From JAKEHA01 sp964560355 (lineage in GTDB: Bacteria > Krumholzibacteriota > Krumholzibacteriia > WVZY01 > JAKEHA01), in contig CAZLLI010000003.1 of assembly GCA_964560355.1 (NCBI GenBank), positions 1-64,000 on the forward strand: a stretch of 64,000 nucleotides of DNA. Reading direction: 5' to 3'. Below, piece after piece: positions 1-11,429 of the stretch (within the stretch, counting starts at the first letter, position 1; each line of letters opens with the position of its first letter). Under the pieces are notes generated by a model. That model searched no databases, was not told the DNA's origin, and was given only the letters and a program-made list of their open reading frames with translations. The translations under genes were made by a program, and so were the position numbers.

Positions 1-465
1 GACGCCGGTGGTGGTTTCCTCGGTGCCGCCGAAGACGCCCTTCAAGGCATCGTCGCGCGTCGAGTGCAGCGTCGACACCAAGTCGGCGCCGTCGTCCATC
101 GTGATCTGCGGCTTCACGTCGAGCGCCTGGTTGATGTGCTTGTAGTAGGTGTCGTTGTCCTCACCGTGGATCGCGAAGACAGGAATCTGGTAGTCGGCGA
201 CCAGGCTGGCGGCGACATCGTCCTGGGTCGAGAGCGGATTCGACGCGCACAGCGCCGCCTGCGCGCCGCCGGCTTGCAGCGTGCGCATGAGGTTCGCGGT
301 CTCGGTGGTCACGTGCAGGCACGCCACCACGCGCACGCCGTTCAAGGGCTTTTCCTTTTGGAAGCGGTCGCGGATGCTGCGCAAAACCGGCATGCGGTCG
401 TCCGCCCATTCGATGCGATCCTTACCGACGGTCGCCAGCCCGATGTCCTTGATGTCGTACTTCAT
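1..465 (-). CDS. ahcY: Adenosylhomocysteinase, N-terminal part (cut by window edge)
   Basis: Cytosolic enzyme that splits S-adenosylhomocysteine into adenosine and homocysteine, clearing the product inhibitor of methyltransferases. Only the first 155 residues lie in the window. The start is the ATG at 465-463, giving MKYDIKDIGLATVGKDRIEW. The substrate-domain signature HVTTETANLMRTL and the following ASNPLSTQDDVAASL segment match the family closely. It lies 41 bases downstream of metK on the same strand, so the two activated-methyl-cycle genes probably form one transcript. The NAD-binding domain and C-terminus are beyond position 1. Confidence 0.95.
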   Translation of the reverse strand, partial: MKYDIKDIGLATVGKDRIEWADDRMPVLRSIRDRFQKEKPLNGVRVVACLHVTTETANLMRTLQAGGAQAALCASNPLSTQDDVAASLVADYQIPVFAIHGEDNDTYYKHINQALDVKPQITMDDGADLVSTLHSTRDDALKGVFGGTEETTTGV

Positions 466-506
466 TCAGGTCTCTTGATCCTTTCTCGCTCTCGCGATCG
501 TTGGTC

Positions 507-1676
507 TTACTTGGCCGCGGCCGCGCCCGCGCTGGCGCGGCGCTTCAAGTCTTCCGCGAAGTCCGTCAGCTCCCACGTGAAATCCTTGTCGTCGCGGCCG
601 AAATGGCCGTAGGCCGCCGTCTTGCGATAGATGCCGCGGCGGAGCTTCAGGCGCTCGATGATTCCCTTGGGGGTGAGATCGAAGGTCTCGCGCACGACTT
701 TGGTGAGCCGGTCGTCGGAGATCTTCCCGGTGCCGAAACTGTCCACCATCACCGACACGGGATCCTTTTCGCCGATCGCGTACGCGATCTGGAGCTCGCA
801 CTCGTCGGCGAGTCCGGCCGCCACGAGGTTCTTCGCGATGTGGCGCGCCGCGTACGACGCGCTGCGGTCGACCTTGCTCGGGTCCTTGCCCGAGAAGGCG
901 CCGCCCCCGTGGCTCCCCATGCCGCCGTACGTGTCGACGATGATCTTGCGCCCGGTGAGTCCGCAGTCGCCCTGCGGCCCGCCGACCACGAAGCGCCCGG
1001 TCGGGTTGACCAGCAAACGGTAGCCGTCGCCGGGGAAGCCGTACTTCGCGAGCACCGGCTTCACCACCTTGTCGTTCATGTCGCGCCTGATTTGCTCGTC
1101 CTTGGCGTCGGGCCCGTGCTGCGTCGACACCACCACGGTGTCGATGCGGTGCGGTTTGCCGTCGACGTACTCGACCGTGACCTGCGTCTTGCCGTCCGGC
1201 CGCAGATACGAGCACGACGGCTCGTTGCGACGCACCCACGCGAGGCGCTCGGAAAGCCGGTGCGCGAGGAAGATCGGGAGCGGCATCATGACGTCGGTCT
1301 CGCGGCACGCGTAGCCGAACATCATGCCCTGGTCGCCGGCGCCTTCGCGGTCGACGCCCATCGCGATGTCGGGCGACTGCTCGTCGAGCGACGTGATGAC
1401 CGAACACGTGTGGCAGTCGAAGCCAAAGGCGGCGTCGGTGTAGCCGATGTCCTTGATGACGCCGCGCACCAGCGAGGGAATGTCGACGTAGGCTTCGGTC
1501 GTGATCTCGCCCGCGACGAACGCGAGGCCGGTGGTCACGAGCGTTTCGCACGCCACGCGCGACTTGGGGTCTTGGGAGATGATTGCGTCGAGGACCGAAT
1601 CCGAAATCTGGTCCGCGACCTTGTCGGGGTGTCCTTCGGTAACGGACTCCGACGTGAACAGCCGCTTCTCTGCCAT
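507..1676 (-). CDS. metK: S-adenosylmethionine synthase
   Basis: Makes S-adenosylmethionine from methionine and ATP in the cytosol. The 389 residues equal the usual family length. Visible signatures are GHPDKVADQISDSVLD near the N-terminus, GAGDQGMMFGYA around residue 120 and the glycine-rich phosphate loop GGMGSHGGGAFSGKDPSKVD around residue 250. The ATG at 1676 has an AAGGAG ribosome-binding site about six bases upstream. It is followed by ahcY. I looked in the 215-base upstream region for SAM or SAH riboswitch consensus elements and did not see one. Confidence 0.97.
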   Translation of the reverse strand: MAEKRLFTSESVTEGHPDKVADQISDSVLDAIISQDPKSRVACETLVTTGLAFVAGEITTEAYVDIPSLVRGVIKDIGYTDAAFGFDCHTCSVITSLDEQSPDIAMGVDREGAGDQGMMFGYACRETDVMMPLPIFLAHRLSERLAWVRRNEPSCSYLRPDGKTQVTVEYVDGKPHRIDTVVVSTQHGPDAKDEQIRRDMNDKVVKPVLAKYGFPGDGYRLLVNPTGRFVVGGPQGDCGLTGRKIIVDTYGGMGSHGGGAFSGKDPSKVDRSASYAARHIAKNLVAAGLADECELQIAYAIGEKDPVSVMVDSFGTGKISDDRLTKVVRETFDLTPKGIIERLKLRRGIYRKTAAYGHFGRDDKDFTWELTDFAEDLKRRASAGAAAAK

Positions 1677-1891
1677 GGTTGCTCCTTGAAACTCTAGAAT
1701 GCTACTGCGCGCACTTCGTCACGCGCGACGGGCGGGATGACGATCGAACCATCGACGGGACGTGCCGGGAGGCATTGTTCTATAATTTCGGCTCCGATGC
1801 AAGTGGCCTATTTGGGCGGCCCGGCGGGGTCGTCGGCCGGCAGGACGGGGACCGCTCGTTCCATGCCGGCAAGGATAGCAGGTGCGGGCGG
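1677..1891 (-). promoter_or_regulatory. Intergenic region upstream of metK, weak promoter candidate
   Basis: This spacer between the sugar nucleotidyltransferase stop and metK probably carries the metK promoter, but no convincing -35/-10 pair is visible. The most AT-rich spot is at 1779-1786, where the minus strand reads TATAGA and the plus strand a perfect TATAAT; neither has a good -35 at 16-18 bases. No plus-strand gene follows. An 18-codon minus-strand open frame near 1790-1847 has no family resemblance and is not called. Confidence 0.25.
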
Positions 1892-2872
1892 CTACTTGAA
1901 GTTGATCTCGCTCGAATCGCCCACGTCGAGCTTCTTGAAGCCGCCGCGAATGACCGCGTTGGCACCGATCAGGCTCGACTCGAGGAGCGCGTCGGTCACC
2001 GACGCGCCCTCCGAAATCACGGAGTCGCGCACCACCGACGAATGGATGACGCAGCGCTCGGCGATCGACACGTAGGGCCCGATGATCGAGTTCACGATCT
2101 CGGCGCCGGGCGAGATCGACACCGGCGGAATCACGATGGAGCCGTCGATCTTGGGAGGGTTGGCGGAGTTCTTGAGCAGCTTGCGGTTGGTCTCCAGCAT
2201 CGCCTCCGGCTTTCCGCAGTCGAACCACTCGTCGATCACGACGGGGGCGAACTCGGCGCCGCGGCTGATCATGAGCTGGAGCGCGTCGGTGATTTGGTAC
2301 TCGTTGTTGGTGGTGATGTTGCGCTCGATGATCTCGCGCACGGCGGCGAACAGGCCCTTGCCGTCGCGGAGGTAGTATAGCCCCACCAGCGCCAGGTTCG
2401 ACGCCGGGTCCTGCGGCTTCTCGACCAGTTTGGTGATGCGGCCGTTCGCGACCTCCGCCACCCCGAAGCGGCGCGGGTCGTCGACTTCCTTGACGCCCAG
2501 CACGTGCGTCTTCTGCGCGACCACCTTGTGAAGATCGGTCTTGATGATGGTGTCGCCGAGCACGATGAGGAGCGGTTCGCCGGTGTCGGCGACCTTGCGG
2601 GTAAGATCGACGGCGTGCCCGATGCCGCGGCGCTCTTCCTGGAACACAAAGTCGACTTTGAGCTGCGGGTACTTCGCGCGCACGAACTGCTCGATCAGCT
2701 CGCCCTTGTAGCCCACGATGAGCACGATGCTGCTCGGCGCGAGCGGGACCACGTCGTCGAGAATGTGCGCGATGATGGGCTTGCCGGCCACGTACAAGAG
2801 TGCCTTGGGGAGCGTGTAGGTGTGCGGACGCAAGCGCGTGCCGATGCCGGCGGCGGGAATGATCGCTTTCAA
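1892..2872 (-). CDS. Sugar-1-phosphate nucleotidyltransferase (RmlA/GlmU-like)
   Basis: Cytosolic NDP-sugar pyrophosphorylase, 326 residues. The nucleotide-binding start AIIPAAGIGTRLRPHTYTLP, then PKALLYVAGKP and the metal-site region LIVLGDTI define a nucleotidyltransferase domain of about 240 residues. A left-handed beta-helix with hexapeptide-like repeats fills residues 240-326 (for example IVIPPVSISPGAEIVNSIIG). This resembles long glucose-1-phosphate thymidylyl/uridylyl transferases; the sugar and base cannot be fixed from sequence. Its ATG overlaps the isomerase stop by four bases, so it closes the PTS-isomerase operon and likely turns sugar phosphate into activated sugar for the envelope. 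Confidence 0.85.
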   Translation of the reverse strand: MKAIIPAAGIGTRLRPHTYTLPKALLYVAGKPIIAHILDDVVPLAPSSIVLIVGYKGELIEQFVRAKYPQLKVDFVFQEERRGIGHAVDLTRKVADTGEPLLIVLGDTIIKTDLHKVVAQKTHVLGVKEVDDPRRFGVAEVANGRITKLVEKPQDPASNLALVGLYYLRDGKGLFAAVREIIERNITTNNEYQITDALQLMISRGAEFAPVVIDEWFDCGKPEAMLETNRKLLKNSANPPKIDGSIVIPPVSISPGAEIVNSIIGPYVSIAERCVIHSSVVRDSVISEGASVTDALLESSLIGANAVIRGGFKKLDVGDSSEINFK

Positions 2873-3917
2873 CGAGACATCTCCTTCTTGAGGGCGTCGA
2901 TCTTCTTCACCGGTGTGGGGTCGACGCCGTTCAGGTACGCGAGGTACACGCTCGCGAAATCGCCGAGCAACATGGTCGACAGCATGCGAGACAAGCGCCC
3001 GCCCGCGGGCGACTCGAAGCGCTCGATTCTACCCGCGAAGGGCTTCATGAGCGACAGCCCCACCTCGGTGTGGCGGCGCGTCATGGGGTGGTCGTCGCGA
3101 TCCTCCAACGAGCAGATGACCGCCTTCGCCATCACGTCGCCCACTTCCCAACCCACGATCTCGTTGTGGTTGAGCTCGGGGAAGAACGCGAAGTGCGCGA
3201 GCGTCTTCGCGTTCTCGTTGAACTGGCACGACCACCGGCGCGCCACACCTTCGAGCAACGCGGGTGCGGCATATACGAAGGCAATCTTGCCGTGCAGCGT
3301 CTTGGCCAGGGTGATCGCCGCATTGTCATTTCGCGACGGCGAGTAATCCGCGCAGCGCTCACGCGCAGCGCGCAACGCTTCCTCATACTCGGCGTCCTCG
3401 AAGGCGGCCGCTCCGGCCGCCCGTAACACGTGCAGCATGGGCAGGAGCGAAAACCCGATGGCGGCGCGCGGGGGCATGCCCCCGGGGATGATACAGCACG
3501 GGACGCCGTCGCGCTGGCAGCGCGCGGCCAATTCGCCGCCGCTCGTCACCGCGACCATCGCGGCCGCTACGCCGCGCGCGGCGTCGTAGGCCGCGAGCGT
3601 TTCGCCGGTGTTGCCCGAATAGCTGGACGCGACGAACAGCGCGCCGCGCGCGACGTTCTTCGGGAGCGCGTAGTCGCGGCAGCTCACGATCGGTGACGTC
3701 GCGCGTTCGCCCAGGAACGACTTCGCGAGGTCGCCGCCGATGGCGGAACCGCCCATGCCCGCGACCACGACGCGCTCGAATTTTCTCGTGCGCAGCGGTT
3801 CCGCCGCGCGCGCGAAGCCCGCGCCCACCTTCCACGCCGCCTCCATCTGGTCCGGAAACGCCAGCACGCGCCCCAGCATGTCGGTGGCGTCGAAGCGGGT
3901 CCGCAGATCGTTCATGT

Positions 3918-3921
<4 letters not shown>
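2869..3921 (-). CDS. Bifunctional phosphoglucose/phosphomannose isomerase
   Basis: SIS-domain isomerase of the TIGR02128 type, interconverting fructose-6-phosphate with glucose-6- or mannose-6-phosphate. The first SIS motif is VVVAGMGGSAIGGDLAKSFL; the second domain carries ENAKTLAHFAFFPELNHNE with the catalytic Glu/His region. About 350 residues, normal for the bifunctional form and far shorter than classical Pgi. I chose the GTG at 3921, which overlaps the ptsI stop (GTGA) and has GGAGG eight bases upstream; an ATG two codons later (3915) is the alternative. The position between EI of the PTS and a sugar nucleotidyltransferase suggests it channels imported or recycled hexose phosphate into sugar nucleotides. 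Confidence 0.9.
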
Positions 3922-5687
<1,766 letters not shown>

Positions 5688-5700
5688 AAGTGGCGTGGAC

Positions 5701-5967
5701 CTAATCCTCGTAGAACTTGGCGTCGAAGAGGGCCTCGAGGGCCTTGCGCGCGGCGGCTTCGTCGGGGCCCTCGATCTCGACGCGAACGTTGGCGCCGCGG
5801 GCCGCGGCCAGGCTGGCCAGCCCGAGGATGCTCTTGCCGTTCGCGTAGCGTTCGCCGTGGTAGACACGGATATCGCTCGTGAACTGCGCGGCGATCTTGA
5901 CGAACTCCCCGGCCGCACGCAGGTGCAGGCCGATCTTGTTGCCGACTTGTTTCGTGAACTCGACCAT
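5701..5967 (-). CDS. ptsH: HPr phosphocarrier protein
   Basis: Small cytosolic phosphocarrier, 88 residues. Both regulatory residues are present and at canonical numbers: His15 in GLHLRAA, phosphorylated by EI, and Ser46 in NGKSILGLASL, the target of HPr kinase. Since hprK is four to five genes upstream in the same run, dual phosphorylation and carbon-status signalling are expected. Spacing is tight (9 bases after EIID, 13 before EI). Confidence 0.96.
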   Translation of the reverse strand: MVEFTKQVGNKIGLHLRAAGEFVKIAAQFTSDIRVYHGERYANGKSILGLASLAAARGANVRVEIEGPDEAAARKALEALFDAKFYED

Positions 5968-5976
5968 GTGGGATTT

Positions 5977-6708
5977 CTATTTCACCAGCATCGCGACGAC
6001 GACGACCAACGGAAACAGGAGGATCGCGAGACGCGCCGCGTTCCACCCGCGCCGCAGCGCGAGCCACGCGAGCACCGTCGCCGCGACGACCAGCGCGAGG
6101 TGGCCGATCCCGTCCGCGTTCGCGCGCCGCGCCACCACCCCGACCAACACCCCGCCCGCGAGGGCGGCCAAGATGCGCGTCAGCATGACGACGCGTTGCA
6201 CGCGCGGGCCCGTGAAGGCGTCGACGACGCCCCAGCCGCGCGCGTAACCGAAGCGAAGTCCCCACGCGCGCGCGGCCAGCAGGGCCGCGTTGTAGAGGAC
6301 GACGATCGCGACTAACCCCGTAAAAAAACTGTATATAGCAGACACTATCGCCAAAGTCAACGCGAGCGGCTTGAGCCCTCCCACCACCAGCACGTCGCCC
6401 ATCGCGGCGAGGGCACTACACGCCGCTTGTTTGAAGCGCGACACCGGCGCCGGCGTCGCCGTGGCGCCGTCCTCCTCGATGCGCAGGACACCGCCCACCA
6501 CGATCGGCACCGCGTTCGGGTTGGTGTTGAAGTGATCGGCGTGGCGCGCGAGGAGCGCGCCAGGGTCTTGCGAGAGTTTCGGCGCGGCCGCGTCCAGCGC
6601 GTGCATGACGCCGATGTTCTGCATCCCCTTGCGATGGAGTGCGGCCTGCACGAAGAGGAGGCGCGCGAGCACCTTCGCCAAATCGCCGCGTTGGAGGCGG
6701 GCGCTCAT
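5977..6708 (-). CDS. PTS system mannose-family IID component
   Basis: Integral membrane subunit of a mannose/fructose/sorbose-type PTS permease, 243 residues. The N-terminal cytoplasmic part holds the family-typical LLFVQAALHRKGMQNIGVMH segment, and the C-terminal half has several hydrophobic helices (about residues 95-243). The ATG at 6708 overlaps the EIIC stop by four bases. It is shorter than the approximately 280 residues of well-studied IID proteins, so it may be a minimal version; whether it still transports sugar is unknown. Confidence 0.85.
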   Translation of the reverse strand: MSARLQRGDLAKVLARLLFVQAALHRKGMQNIGVMHALDAAAPKLSQDPGALLARHADHFNTNPNAVPIVVGGVLRIEEDGATATPAPVSRFKQAACSALAAMGDVLVVGGLKPLALTLAIVSAIYSFFTGLVAIVVLYNAALLAARAWGLRFGYARGWGVVDAFTGPRVQRVVMLTRILAALAGGVLVGVVARRANADGIGHLALVVAATVLAWLALRRGWNAARLAILLFPLVVVVAMLVK

Positions 6709-7409
6709 CGCAGCCACCCCGCGATCCATACCGCCGCCGCGCCCACGACCACGTAGCGCACCAAGGCGCGCGTGCCGAATGCGCGCACGATGGCGGCGAG
6801 CCCGAGCGCGCCCACGCACGCGAGCCACCACACCGCTCCCGCGTTGGCGTCGGCGGGAAGGCGCGCGCCTACGAGGTGCACGACGCGCGTCGCGAGCGGG
6901 AGGAGCGCCAACACGACCACGGCGTCGACCACTCCCACGAACAGCGCCGACGCGAATACCGTCCACGAGAGCTTGCGCGACGCCGCCGCGTACGGTTGGG
7001 GCGGAATCGGCGGCAAGCGGAAATTGCCCAGCCAGCGCTCGCGCCACTCGCCGCTTCGGCGCGCGACCACCGCGCCGATTTCGGCGGCCAAGAGCCCGGC
7101 CAGCACGCCCGCCGCGACCACCACACCCTCGCGCGGATCGCCGGTGCGCGCGAGCACCAGGCTCGCGGCGCCCGCGCCCACCACGCCCCCCACCACCGTG
7201 TTGGTGCGCCGCGTCCCGCGCGCGGCGCCGATCGAGAGCCACGCGAGCTGCAAGACCACGCCGACGCGCAGCGCCGGCTCGACCGTGCCGAGGAGCGCGC
7301 CCACGATCAGCGACGCGAAGACGGGTTCGCCGAGTAGGCTCTGCCACCCCGCGCGATCGTCGACAGCGAGCACTCCGGCGACGAGGGCGATGAGAACGAC
7401 GTCGGGCAT
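6705..7409 (-). CDS. PTS system mannose-family IIC component
   Basis: Polytopic membrane subunit of the mannose-type permease, 234 residues with about six hydrophobic segments. The N-terminal ALVAGVLAVDDRAGWQSLLG and the GALLGTVEPALRVGVVLQL segment are characteristic of IIC-Man/Sor proteins. Typical members have about 260 residues, so this one is compact. It sits three bases after EIIB and overlaps EIID, so it is translated with its partner subunit. Confidence 0.83.
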   Translation of the reverse strand: MPDVVLIALVAGVLAVDDRAGWQSLLGEPVFASLIVGALLGTVEPALRVGVVLQLAWLSIGAARGTRRTNTVVGGVVGAGAASLVLARTGDPREGVVVAAGVLAGLLAAEIGAVVARRSGEWRERWLGNFRLPPIPPQPYAAASRKLSWTVFASALFVGVVDAVVVLALLPLATRVVHLVGARLPADANAGAVWWLACVGALGLAAIVRAFGTRALVRYVVVGAAAVWIAGWLR

Positions 7410-7412
7410 GCG

Positions 7413-7889
7413 TTACACGACCAGCGAGTTGATGACGCGCGCAGCGTTGGAGGGGACGTCTTGGGCCGAGAGCACCACACCGCGCTTGACCAGCTCGCGC
7501 AGGAACGTTTTTTCTTCCGGCGTCACGTACACGAACGGCAAGAGTTCGACGGAGCCTTCGCGGTAGTGGAGCCCGCCCACGTTGACTTCGCGCAGCGCGA
7601 TGCCCCCCGCCACCAGCTTGCACGCGTCTTCGGCGGATTCGACCAGCACCAGCAATTGCTCGCCGGCGAGCGGCTCGACCAGAATCTGCTGCGCCGCTTC
7701 CGCGACGGCGAAGAACGACGTGCGCACCTCGGGCGGCACGCACGACGCGTAGAAGCGGCGCTCCCAGTCGTTGGCGGCGACGCGGTCGCACGCGACCACG
7801 ATGCGGTCGGGCTTCACCACCGGCACCCAGCCCAACACGACTTGGCCGTGGATGAGACGGTCGTCGATCCGGGCGAGCTTGACGGGCAT
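7413..7889 (-). CDS. PTS system mannose-family IIB component
   Basis: Cytoplasmic phosphotransfer subunit, 158 residues, the normal size for a stand-alone IIB-Man. The active-site motif RIDDRLIHGQV places the phosphohistidine at His14. It receives phosphate from EIIA (next gene upstream, five bases away) and would pass it to the sugar bound by IIC/IID. Confidence 0.92.
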   Translation of the reverse strand: MPVKLARIDDRLIHGQVVLGWVPVVKPDRIVVACDRVAANDWERRFYASCVPPEVRTSFFAVAEAAQQILVEPLAGEQLLVLVESAEDACKLVAGGIALREVNVGGLHYREGSVELLPFVYVTPEEKTFLRELVKRGVVLSAQDVPSNAARVINSLVV

Positions 7890-7894
7890 GGTGG

Positions 7895-8290
7895 TTAGAT
7901 TTGGTCGGTGTCGACGGCGTGGATGCTGTCGCGGCCGCGGGAGGCGAGCTCGGCGGGCAGGCGCTCGAAGCTGACGTCGGCGCGTTTATTGAGGAAGGCG
8001 AGCAGCATGGGCAGGTTGACGCCGGAGACCACGCGCACGTTGCGGCGCCGGCGTTCGACCGACAGCGTCGCGTGACCGCAGCTGCCGCCCAGGAAGTCGA
8101 CCAGGATCACGAAACTGTCGTCGGGGCCGCCCGCCTCGATGATAGCGTCGATCTGCGACGACAGCGCCTGCGGCGTGGTGTCGTCGTTGGAAACCGCGTA
8201 CACGCCCTTCACGTTGCCGTAGATCTTCTGCGCGGTGGCGATGAATTCTTGCGCGAGCTTTCCGTGGGTGACGACGATCGCTGCAATCAT
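7895..8290 (-). CDS. PTS system mannose-family IIA component
   Basis: Cytoplasmic phosphocarrier, 131 residues. The active-site start MIAAIVVTHGKLAQ puts the phosphohistidine at His9, and VILVDFLGGSCGHATLS matches the conserved DxxGGSP-like loop of EIIA-Man. It follows hprK by 16 bases. In many sigma-54-linked PTS clusters such an EIIA is regulatory, but here B, C and D subunits are also present, so a working permease is possible. Confidence 0.92.
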   Translation of the reverse strand: MIAAIVVTHGKLAQEFIATAQKIYGNVKGVYAVSNDDTTPQALSSQIDAIIEAGGPDDSFVILVDFLGGSCGHATLSVERRRRNVRVVSGVNLPMLLAFLNKRADVSFERLPAELASRGRDSIHAVDTDQI

Positions 8291-8306
8291 CTTGGTACGT
8301 TACGCG

Positions 8307-9290
<984 letters not shown>

Positions 9291-9309
9291 GGCGTCGACG
9301 TCCTCGCGG

Positions 9310-9648
9310 CTACTCGCCCTCGGCCACGTTGCCGGAGGCTTCGCCCAGCCCGCGCGCGCGCTTGCGCCGCTTCAGCTTGCCGTTGTGGCGTTTGAGCTGC
9401 TCTTCCAGCTTTTCCACCGCGCGGTCGACGGAGAGGTACATGTCTTCCGATTCCTGCATGGTGACGAAGTCTTTGCCGTTCACGTGCAGCGTGATTTCGA
9501 CGCGCTGCCGGTACTTCTCGATCGAGAAGATCAGGTGCGCGTTGACGATGTGGTCGAAGTATTTCTTCAAGCTATGCACCTTGCCCTCGGCGTAATCCTT
9601 GAGCGAGGGTGCCAGGTCGTAGTGTCGTGCGGTCGTAGTAATGTTCAT
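9310..9648 (-). CDS. hpf: Ribosome hibernation-promoting factor (short form)
   Basis: Binds the 30S subunit and silences ribosomes in stationary phase. 112 residues, so the short HPF/YfiA type lacking the long C-terminal dimerization domain; the tail is basic (KRHNGKLKRRKRARGLGE). The ATG at 9648 has AAAGGGG about six bases upstream. An open frame continues upstream to 9837, but the family resemblance starts at MNITTTARHYDL, so I call the shorter protein. The rpoN-hpf-PTS order is common among Gram-negative bacteria. Confidence 0.93.
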   Translation of the reverse strand: MNITTTARHYDLAPSLKDYAEGKVHSLKKYFDHIVNAHLIFSIEKYRQRVEITLHVNGKDFVTMQESEDMYLSVDRAVEKLEEQLKRHNGKLKRRKRARGLGEASGNVAEGE

Positions 9649-9685
9649 GACGACCCCTTTCTCTATGACGACATACCCCGGACGC

Positions 9686-9699
9686 GGGAATCGATTCCC
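9686..9699. promoter_or_regulatory. Perfect 14-bp palindrome in the hpf leader
   Basis: GGGAATCGATTCCC is a perfect palindrome about 40 bases upstream of the hpf start and inside the long leader that follows the promoter at 9850-9878. It could be an operator or, with flanking GCG/CGC, a hairpin near the ribosome-binding site. No regulator can be assigned. Confidence 0.35.
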
Positions 9700-9849
9700 C
9701 GCAACCGGTGCGACGACGGAAACCAACACGTCGTGGCGGGCGGAGTGCCCATCGATTTGAGGGAGGAACACGGCGATCGGACGCCGGCTTGGGAAGGGTG
9801 TATACGCTCGTCTCGTTGACGTTGCGACGTGTGTCATTTCGCTGCTTCG

Positions 9850-9878
9850 AATATACGCCCGCCGACCGCCGGTGGCAA
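9850..9878 (-). promoter_or_regulatory. Sigma-70 promoter of hpf-hprK-PTS operon
   Basis: On the minus strand TTGCCA (9873-9878), a 17-base spacer and TATATT (9850-9855). It lies in the 264-base gap between rpoN and hpf and would give a leader of about 195 bases before hpf. It lets the PTS part of the run be expressed independently of the lpxL promoter. Confidence 0.65.
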
Positions 9879-9912
9879 GTCATTGGTTGACGGCGCCGGC
9901 GAGCGCGTTTCC

Positions 9913-11406
9913 CTAGTACTGCTTGCGCATGCGCGCGGGCAAGATGTTGAGCTGCTCGCGATACTTTGCCACCGTGCGGCGCGCGATGTTCAACCCTTCC
10001 TTCTTGAGCATGTCCGCGATCTTCTGGTCCGAGAGCGGCGTGCGGTCGGTCTCGGCCTCGATGATGCGGCGAATCTTGTCCTTGGCGCTCTTGGCGGAGA
10101 CTTCGCCGCCGTCCTGCGTCCCCAGGCTCGAGGAGAAGAAGAACTTCAGCTCGAACACGCCGCGCGGCGTCTGCACGTACTTGTTGGTGGTGACGCGGCT
10201 CACGGTCGACTCGTGCATGTTGATCTCGCTCGCCACCTGCTGCAGCGTGAGGGGTTTCAAGAATGCGGTCCCTTTGTCGAAGAACTCGCGCTGCTTGCGC
10301 ACGATGCACTCCATCACCTTGACCATGGTGCGGCGGCGTTGCTCGATGGTCTGGATCAGCCACTTGGCCGACTTCAGGCGCGCGTTGATGAACTCGCGCG
10401 CTTCGCTATCGCCGTCGCGCACTTCGCGCATCAATTCGTCGTGATAGTGCTGGCTCACGCGCAGGCGCGGGATATTGCGGTCGTTCAGGTACACCACGTA
10501 CTTGCCGTCGATGTTCTCGACGATCAGGTCGGGGATGACGTACTTGGGATCCTCCGCCACCACTTCGAGCCCTGGCTTGGGGTCGAGCGTGCTGATGAGC
10601 TTGCACTGGTCCTGCACGTCCTGCACCGAGACGCGCAGCTTGCGCGCGATGTCGACGTACTTCTTCTGCTTGAACTCGTCGAAGTGGTCGCGAATGATGG
10701 CGGCCGCGTGCGAGTCGGAGAGCCCGCGGAACTTGAGCTGGAGCAACAGGCACTCTTGCAGGTTGCGCGCGCCCACGCCGGGGGGGTCGAAGGCCTGGAT
10801 GATCTCGAGCACGCGGTCGACGTCTTCGACCGGCACGCCGAAGGTGTTCGCAACTTCTTCGAGATCGCACGTGAGGTAGCCGCTTTCGTCGAGCGAGCCG
10901 ATCAAGTAGTCGCCGATGGCGAGCATCTTGGCGTCGTCGGTTTGGATGCGCAGCTGCCCCATCAACTGGTCGGTGAAGCTGCGCTTGGCCACCGGCACTT
11001 TCTCGAAGAACTCTTCCTTTTGTTCTTCTTCCGCCCCCGCGCGCCCGATCTCGAAGCCGTCGTTGAAGTACTCGTCCCAGTCGACGCGCTCGTCGCCCGC
11101 TTCGCCGCCCTCGGGCTTGGCTTCGACGGGCTCGTCGGCCGGCGCCGCGGGCGCCTCCGCGATGGTTTCCGCGGGCGCCGCGACCTCGCCGTCCCCGTCT
11201 TCCGACCCTTCCGCGGCCTGTTCGGTTTCTTCGATCTCTTCGTACTCCTCCACTTCCTCGAGCAGAGGATTCTCCATGATCTCTTGCTTCAGCATTTGCT
11301 GGAGCTCGATCGCGGGCATCTGCAAGAGCTTCAGCGCCTGCTGGAGCTTCGGCGTCATCACCAGCTGTTGTCTTTGCCGTAGGTGCAGCCCGATCTTCAT
11401 GTCCAT
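9913..11406 (-). CDS. rpoN: RNA polymerase sigma-54 factor
   Basis: Alternative sigma factor that needs AAA+ activators. 497 residues. Region I is the Gln/Leu-rich N-terminus (MTPKLQQALKLLQMPAIELQ), an acidic region II spans about residues 50-115, and the DNA-binding C-terminus ends with the RpoN box ARRTVAKYREQLNI, nearly unchanged from consensus. An HTH-like segment with HESTVSRVT precedes it. GAGGA lies ten bases before the ATG. It is fourth in the lpxL-lptC-lptB-rpoN run, whose own promoter region contains a sigma-54-type site. Two candidate client activators are at 51814 and 55629. Confidence 0.97.
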   Translation of the reverse strand: MDMKIGLHLRQRQQLVMTPKLQQALKLLQMPAIELQQMLKQEIMENPLLEEVEEYEEIEETEQAAEGSEDGDGEVAAPAETIAEAPAAPADEPVEAKPEGGEAGDERVDWDEYFNDGFEIGRAGAEEEQKEEFFEKVPVAKRSFTDQLMGQLRIQTDDAKMLAIGDYLIGSLDESGYLTCDLEEVANTFGVPVEDVDRVLEIIQAFDPPGVGARNLQECLLLQLKFRGLSDSHAAAIIRDHFDEFKQKKYVDIARKLRVSVQDVQDQCKLISTLDPKPGLEVVAEDPKYVIPDLIVENIDGKYVVYLNDRNIPRLRVSQHYHDELMREVRDGDSEAREFINARLKSAKWLIQTIEQRRRTMVKVMECIVRKQREFFDKGTAFLKPLTLQQVASEINMHESTVSRVTTNKYVQTPRGVFELKFFFSSSLGTQDGGEVSAKSAKDKIRRIIEAETDRTPLSDQKIADMLKKEGLNIARRTVAKYREQLNILPARMRKQY

Positions 11407-11429
11407 AGGTACGTCGTCCTCGCGTAGAC

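Noticed and set aside
1781..1786. Perfect plus-strand TATAAT
   Set aside because: There is no -35 at a suitable distance and no plus-strand gene or RNA structure downstream; kept only as a note for metK.
1677..1891. Possible SAM or SAH riboswitch upstream of metK-ahcY
   Set aside because: None of the conserved core sequences I know for these riboswitches is present on the minus strand.
9649..9837. Open frame upstream of and in phase with hpf that would add about 63 residues
   Set aside because: Family similarity begins at MNITTT, which has a good ribosome-binding site; the extension has no recognisable features and holds promoter-leader signals.
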